Positions 40,320 through 44,695 of a stretch of 44,695 bases of DNA are shown piece by piece. A program made the translations under genes and the position numbers. Each line of letters starts with the position of its first letter. Positions within the stretch are counted from its first letter, which is position 1. The notes beneath the pieces were generated by a model. It was given only the letters and a program-made list of their open reading frames with translations. It had not been told where the DNA came from and ran no database searches. The DNA comes from a virus, in the IMG/VR virus record IMGVR_UViG_3300036853_000375, positions 1 through 44,695 of that record. The stretch is one strand, 5' to 3'.

Positions 40320-42233
40320 ATGCCACTAGACCGGCCGCTCCCCGACGACACCCGCGAGGCGCTCAAGATGCTGTGGAGCGTCACCGAGGAGCAGCTGATC
40401 GACATCAACCGCCACCGCGATTCGCTTCACAAGATCTGGCATGTGCCGCCCGTGAAGCCGCGGGAGGGGCTGCTGGTCTACGCCGATGGCACCCACTGGA
40501 ATCCGGGGTCGGGTGCGGGCTACTACGTCTATTACGCCGGCGCATGGCATCCGATGAGCGGCGGTGGTGGTGGTGGCGGCGGGATCACCGTTGTCCAGGA
40601 CGAGGGCGTGGCGCTTCCGGTTCAGACCACGCTGAACTTTGTCGGCGCGGGCGTCACGGCCACCAATGATGCGGGCGGCAGCCGCACCACCGTTACCATC
40701 TCTGGCGGCGGAGCCGGTAGCGTGACGAGCGTCTTTACGCGCACAGGCGCGGTGGTCGCTGTTTCCGGTGACTACACCGCGGCTCAGGTGACCAATGCGG
40801 TGTCGGTCCTCGGCAGTTATGCCAACCCGGTCTGGATCACTTCGCTTGCTTATTCTAAGTTGACCGGCGTCCCCACTTCGTTCACTCCCGCGGCGCACGT
40901 CCACGCGGCAGCCGATACCACTTCCGGCATCTTTGCCGTGGCGCGGCTTGGGTCAGGTACACCGAGCGCGAGTAACTGGCTGAGAGGGGACGGCGCGTGG
41001 ACTGCCTTGCCGGCCTCGGCGGTTACAAGCGTATTCACCAGGACCGGAGCCGTTGTCGCAGCGAGCGGGGATTACACAGCCGCGCAAGTTACCAATGCGG
41101 TCTCAACCTTGGGCAGTTACGCTGATCCCGCCTGGATCACCAGCTTGGCCTATGCGAAGATCACCGGCGCTCCGGCGGCGGGTGTGCCCACTTCGAGGCA
41201 AGTGATCGCCGGGACCGGCATGTCAGGCGGCGGCGCGCTGACTGCTGACGTAACTCTGAACGCGCTGCCTATGATCGCCAGTGGCGCCAGCGGGCGCGGC
41301 GGCACCGTGCCTACTCCCGGCACCACTGCGGGAACCACTAAGTTCCTCCGCGAGGACGCCACCTGGGTGGTCCCGGCGACCGGCGGATCTCAGACTCCCT
41401 GGCTCACTGACATCGACGGCAATAACAAGACTCTCAAGAGCGTCCTCGCCATCGGTGTCGCGGTGGCAAGTCCTGGAGTCTCGCTCGACGTGGCCGGGCA
41501 GATCCGCTCCGTGGCCGGCGCCGTCGACATGCGGCTCGAGGCGCAGTCCGCGGTAGGCGTGGTGGGCACCATGAGCGCCCATCCTACCGGGATCTGGGCG
41601 GCTACCGCCGAGCGGGTGCGGATCACCACGGCGGGCCAGGTGGGCATCGGCACGACGAATCCGCAAGCATCGCTCTCCATCAACGACCTCTCGGCGTCCG
41701 ATACTCCGGGGAGCTCCCAGAAGATACAGTTTCTGTGGAACGAAGTGGCGGTTTATGGATGGCGGATCTCCGCTGACCTTGGGGCACTGGTCCTCGATTC
41801 GGTGGGGGCGGCGTGGCAACCATCGATCTCTGTGAGCCGGGCTGCAAACTATGTCGGCATCGGCCTGGCGGCCCCGACGCACAGCCTGCACGTTGCCACC
41901 GATGACGCAGCCAAGTTATCGACAGGCACTTGGACGGTGGTGTCAGACGCCCGCACCAAGAAGAATATCCGCGACCTCGAAGGGGGCCTCGATGTGATCT
42001 CGAGGTTGCGTCCTGTGGAGGCTGAATTCAACGGTCTCGCCGGTACGCCAGAGGGGCATAGAGTGGTGTCATTCCTCGCGGATGAGATCCGCGAAGTCCT
42101 CCCGCACACCGTGGGATCGCGCCCCGGCAAGATCGGGGAAGAGAAAACCGATGTACTAGACTTCAACATGCACGAAGTACTTATGCACCTTGTATTAGCC
42201 GTGAAACAGTTAGCCGCTGCGAGACCATCTTAA
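40320..42233 (+). CDS. Tail fibre with S74 intramolecular chaperone
   Basis: A 637-residue fibre. The N-terminal 80 residues attach to the tail. Two copies of a 50-residue unit, VTSVFTRTGAVVA...GDYTAAQVTNAV, lie at residues 134-183 and 234-283, exactly 100 apart. The C-terminus from about 540 is a peptidase S74 chaperone (SDARTKKN at 542-549; NMHEVLMHLVLA near the end), which should trimerise and cut itself off. It is the main receptor-binding candidate. Confidence 0.85.
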   Translation: MPLDRPLPDDTREALKMLWSVTEEQLIDINRHRDSLHKIWHVPPVKPREGLLVYADGTHWNPGSGAGYYVYYAGAWHPMSGGGGGGGGITVVQDEGVALPVQTTLNFVGAGVTATNDAGGSRTTVTISGGGAGSVTSVFTRTGAVVAVSGDYTAAQVTNAVSVLGSYANPVWITSLAYSKLTGVPTSFTPAAHVHAAADTTSGIFAVARLGSGTPSASNWLRGDGAWTALPASAVTSVFTRTGAVVAASGDYTAAQVTNAVSTLGSYADPAWITSLAYAKITGAPAAGVPTSRQVIAGTGMSGGGALTADVTLNALPMIASGASGRGGTVPTPGTTAGTTKFLREDATWVVPATGGSQTPWLTDIDGNNKTLKSVLAIGVAVASPGVSLDVAGQIRSVAGAVDMRLEAQSAVGVVGTMSAHPTGIWAATAERVRITTAGQVGIGTTNPQASLSINDLSASDTPGSSQKIQFLWNEVAVYGWRISADLGALVLDSVGAAWQPSISVSRAANYVGIGLAAPTHSLHVATDDAAKLSTGTWTVVSDARTKKNIRDLEGGLDVISRLRPVEAEFNGLAGTPEGHRVVSFLADEIREVLPHTVGSRPGKIGEEKTDVLDFNMHEVLMHLVLAVKQLAAARPS

Positions 42234-42246
42234 GAGATCAATGTTA

Positions 42247-42678
42247 TTAAACGGACAGCCTCATCCTCGCGCGAAAACGGCGCATATGTTCAGCCATGCA
42301 AGCGCGACAAATGCGATGTCCGTCAATGGCGTGAATATGCGTGTTTTCCGCAGTGTACTCATGGCCATTACAGCAGTGGGACCGTTCACGCCAGTGGTTC
42401 TTGCCACGGCGAAGATTCTCTGCGTGCGTGACGGGCTCCAAGTGTGCAGGGTTTACACAATGCCGTACTCGACACAAATGATCGAGTTGGAGTCCTTTCG
42501 GGACAGCGCCGACGAGGTGTTCGTACACCAGTCGGTGTACCCTGTAGGTCTTGTAACGCCAGCCACAAATGCCGTAACCCTTATGGTTGGTCATTCCAGT
42601 CCAGAGCCAACACTGGTCCGGCTCTCGATCTGGGAAGTACTTATCCAGCAGTTCAACGATAGACTTGGTTCGTGGCAT
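42247..42678 (-). CDS. HNH_3-type homing endonuclease without the shared cassette
   Basis: A 143-residue protein with QCWLWTG...KGYG, VHRLVYEHLVGAVPKGLQLDHLCRVRHCVNPAHLE and a second zinc-like CCNGHEYTAENT...RICRAC. It lacks the C-terminal HTH and the CATAATTG leader, so it is a separate lineage from cassettes 1-3. ATG 42678 is used; starts at 42729 and 42741 are possible. It lies antisense between fibre and the next gene. Confidence 0.8.
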   Translation of the reverse strand: MPRTKSIVELLDKYFPDREPDQCWLWTGMTNHKGYGICGWRYKTYRVHRLVYEHLVGAVPKGLQLDHLCRVRHCVNPAHLEPVTHAENLRRGKNHWRERSHCCNGHEYTAENTHIHAIDGHRICRACMAEHMRRFRARMRLSV

Positions 42679-42764
42679 TCGGGAAATCTCAACTTTCCTG
42701 ACTGTCGGGCGGGTGGGTGTTTCGCGCATCCATCCGCTCACTCATTTAACCATAGAGAGGCCCA

Positions 42765-43052
42765 ATGACGTACCTGGAAAGTTCGGAACTTATGGTTTCG
42801 ATGGAGTTTCGCGGCAGGGTCAAGGTGGCCGTATTAAAGTACGCCGACTCGATCATGATCGAAGCGTCAAGTGTCCCGGCGCATAACACGCGCGAGCGCT
42901 GGGCCGTGCAAGCGATGCAAAGCCCGGATATGGTGGCCGCACAGGTACAGCCGCCGACGGTAATGGACCCGGCGGTCCAACAAGATGGGGCGGCGGTCAC
43001 AGACGCCGCGCTCCAGGGCGCAGTGGAGGCGGTCGTCAACAAGACCATGTAG
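42765..43052 (+). CDS. Small hypothetical virion-side protein
   Basis: A 95-residue protein starting MTYLESSELMVSMEF, with a mixed helical core and an acidic/Ala-rich C-terminal part. GAGAGG precedes ATG 42765. No family is recognised. Confidence 0.65.
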   Translation: MTYLESSELMVSMEFRGRVKVAVLKYADSIMIEASSVPAHNTRERWAVQAMQSPDMVAAQVQPPTVMDPAVQQDGAAVTDAALQGAVEAVVNKTM

Positions 43053-43056
43053 CCCT

Positions 43057-43416
43057 ATGCAATCCCTTGATCTCAAGTTTTTCCAGCGCGTATATCTTTG
43101 GAATCTGATTGGGAGCCACACTGCCCCCAGTCTGAAGGAGGCGGCGGTGTTCCTCCGCATCATCGAGAAGATACGACTGACCGATGCTGAGCAGCGGGAG
43201 ACGGAATTCGGAGCCGTAAACGAGCGATACCTTTGGAAGTCCCCGTCCCCGGACTACGGCGGGAAGACGGTTGAATTCGAGGATGAGGAGGCCAAAGCTC
43301 TAGCCGCTGTGATTGAGGCGGCCCCGCTCAGAGTGAACGACGCGGTTTGGTTGGAGCCGCTCGTCAAGCAGATCACCGAGACCGCATCGCTGGAAAAGAT
43401 ATGGCAGAAGCCCTAA
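43057..43416 (+). CDS. Small conserved-context protein
   Basis: A 119-residue protein starting MQSLDLKFFQRVYLWNL with a helical, charged body. ATG 43057 is four bases after the previous stop. The 3' end overlaps the GNAT-like gene by 16 bases. No family is recognised. Confidence 0.65.
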   Translation: MQSLDLKFFQRVYLWNLIGSHTAPSLKEAAVFLRIIEKIRLTDAEQRETEFGAVNERYLWKSPSPDYGGKTVEFEDEEAKALAAVIEAAPLRVNDAVWLEPLVKQITETASLEKIWQKP

Positions 43417-43919
43417 TCGAAGAAACCCCGGTGGTAGCCGCGAAGCAACTCGCTCCGCGCAAGCTGCAAGTCGTACGGATTAGCTCAGATATGGCCATCG
43501 AGGGACCAGTCTGGGCTAGATTGGTTCCCTACTTTACGGAAGCCTTGAAGTGGTGCCATGGAGAGCTTTCCGAATCTTCGATAAAAGCACTGATTGCTGC
43601 TGACAGGGCGCAGGTTTGGGTCGCGTTGGCTGGGGAATCGGCGGAGTTGCTCGGCACGATTTTGACCGAGGTGACCGAGTATCCTTGTCTCCGCGTTCTT
43701 CGCGTCGTGCTCCTTCAGGGCGTCTCGTTTAAGGATTGGGGCGGCTATGCCCGCGTGGCGCTTGAGGCGTATGCCAGAGAGCATGGCTGCGAGCGATTGG
43801 AAGCTAGCGGCAGGAAAGGTCTCACCAGACTTTTGGCCCCTTTGGGTTTCGAACCTGCTTACGTAACCTTAATCATGGAAGTGAGGCAACATGGGAAAAT
43901 CCGCAGGCGGGAACGTTAG
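43401..43919 (+). CDS. GNAT-like acetyltransferase
   Basis: A 172-residue protein with the GNAT pattern: an aromatic N-terminal helix, the central beta strands, GGYARVALEAYAREHGCERLEASGRKG as the acetyl-CoA loop/helix and a late LLAPLGFEPAY. T7-type phages have a GNAT-like internal virion protein in this genome region. It overlaps the next gene by 29 bases. Confidence 0.65.
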   Translation: MAEALIEETPVVAAKQLAPRKLQVVRISSDMAIEGPVWARLVPYFTEALKWCHGELSESSIKALIAADRAQVWVALAGESAELLGTILTEVTEYPCLRVLRVVLLQGVSFKDWGGYARVALEAYAREHGCERLEASGRKGLTRLLAPLGFEPAYVTLIMEVRQHGKIRRRER

Positions 43920-44695
43920 TACTTCAACTAGCAGCTACCCACAATTCCAACAGCCCGCCGTCAAGCAATTCGTCGATGAAAGCACGCGATTGTATCAGCA
44001 GGGTGGACCCAAGCTGAGTCCCGAACCACGGGTTGCTGATTTCAACCAGGACGAGCTTGCCGCGCAGAAGCAGCTCGGTGCCGCAGTTACGCCCGCGCAG
44101 TATCTCGCCGAGCTCGGGACCAAGTCTGCGGAGTTCAACCTCGGGCCGGGGCGCGATCCGGCGACCAACCCGTACCTGAAGAATGCGATCTCGGCGGCCG
44201 TGGCACCCATCGGCGATCAGTTGCTGACGCGGGCGCTGCCGGCCATCCGGCACCAGGGGATTGCCAGCGGCGGCTATGGCGGCTCGAGGCAATCGATCGG
44301 GGAGGCGCAGGCGGTGCGCGATGCTGAGCGCGTGGCGGGGGAAGTGTCGTCCGGCCTCGCGAACCAGGGGTATCTGTCTGCTCAGCAGCAGGCGATGCAG
44401 ACGATGCAGAACATCCCGCAGTTGCAGGCGAACCTTACCGCTCCGGGGCAGATCACGGGTGCGGTGGGCGCGCAGATCCGGGCGCAGGAGGAAGCGCAGA
44501 GGAATGAGAATGCCAACCGGTACGAGTATGAGCAGCGGTTGCCGTATGAGAATTTGCTGAATTATGGCAACCTGATCCGGCAGCCGTTCGGGGCTGAGGC
44601 GCAGAGTGAGGTGAAGGTGCCGCAGCCGAGTACGGCGAGTGCCATCCTCGGCGCCGGTCTGAGTATTCCGGCTTTGTTGCAGATCATCGAGCAGA
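43891..44695 (+). CDS. 5' part of junction-spanning virion protein (ends at base 246)
   Basis: ATG 43891 opens a frame that runs uninterrupted to the window end and, through the circle, to TAA 244-246. The whole protein has 307 residues. The N-terminus is Ser/Gly/Gln-rich; the middle has a Gly/Ala-rich GYGGSRQSIGEAQA and long helical segments (AQQQAMQTMQ, QIRAQEEAQRNE). It belongs to the tail/ejection group; the family is not recognised. Confidence 0.85.
   Translation, partial: MGKSAGGNVSTSTSSYPQFQQPAVKQFVDESTRLYQQGGPKLSPEPRVADFNQDELAAQKQLGAAVTPAQYLAELGTKSAEFNLGPGRDPATNPYLKNAISAAVAPIGDQLLTRALPAIRHQGIASGGYGGSRQSIGEAQAVRDAERVAGEVSSGLANQGYLSAQQQAMQTMQNIPQLQANLTAPGQITGAVGAQIRAQEEAQRNENANRYEYEQRLPYENLLNYGNLIRQPFGAEAQSEVKVPQPSTASAILGAGLSIPALLQIIEQ
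44569..44695. repeat. Terminal direct repeat, right copy
   Basis: Identical to bases 1-127. Together they show that the window is a closed circle with 127 redundant bases. Confidence 0.95.

Noticed and set aside
1-44695. CRISPR arrays, rRNA and insertion sequences
   Set aside because: No regular repeat-spacer pattern, rRNA-like stretch or transposase was seen; the mobile genes are all HNH-type.

Overview
The window is the complete genome of a tailed bacteriophage, assembled as a circle and cut at an arbitrary point. Bases 1-127 are repeated exactly at 44569-44695, and one structural gene runs off the right end and finishes at the left end. The unique length is therefore 44,568 bp. Portal, HK97-type capsid, adaptor, nozzle-like tail protein, fibres and large ejection-type proteins are present, with no sheath and no tape measure, so the particle is most likely podovirus-like. 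No integrase, DNA polymerase, RNA polymerase or endolysin was recognised. The host is unknown. A phage-borne protein with a signal peptide and a PEP-CTERM tail suggests a Gram-negative host with an exosortase system; Acidobacteriota is one candidate.

The genome has two arms that diverge from a control region at about 20.46-20.97 kb and meet stop codon to stop codon at 7433/7434. The leftward arm (20455 down to 7434) is a dense early operon with many ATGA, GTGA or TGATG overlaps. It holds small zinc-ribbon and membrane proteins, a RecT-like annealing protein, an HNH nuclease, a Gp157-like protein, two PD-(D/E)XK-like nucleases, a winged-helix replication initiator, a DnaG-DnaB-type primase-helicase and a DUF3987-like P-loop ATPase. 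Two matching promoter-operator units (16382-16433 and 20462-20505) drive it, and several of its genes share a GGATCACACACA leader.

The rightward arm starts with a zinc-finger and a winged-helix regulator (20973-21577). A structured non-coding stretch (21.7-21.98 kb) follows. Next come an HNH-containing fusion gene, a small gene, the PEP-CTERM gene with its terminator, and a leaderless-type promoter. The packaging and head genes follow: TerS, three related proteins (one with a BACON-like domain), TerL, portal, scaffold, capsid and a glycosyltransferase. The tail and ejection genes then run through the circle junction to a 1607-residue polyvalent protein ending at 7433.

The most striking feature is invasion by HNH genes. 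Four free-standing ones lie antisense in the late arm, each inserted between a stop codon and the next gene. Three of these share a promoter-plus-hairpin leader that ends at CATGGCATAATTG. A fifth sits in the early operon, a sixth domain is fused in frame to a phage gene, and a probable relic lies at 26445-26573.
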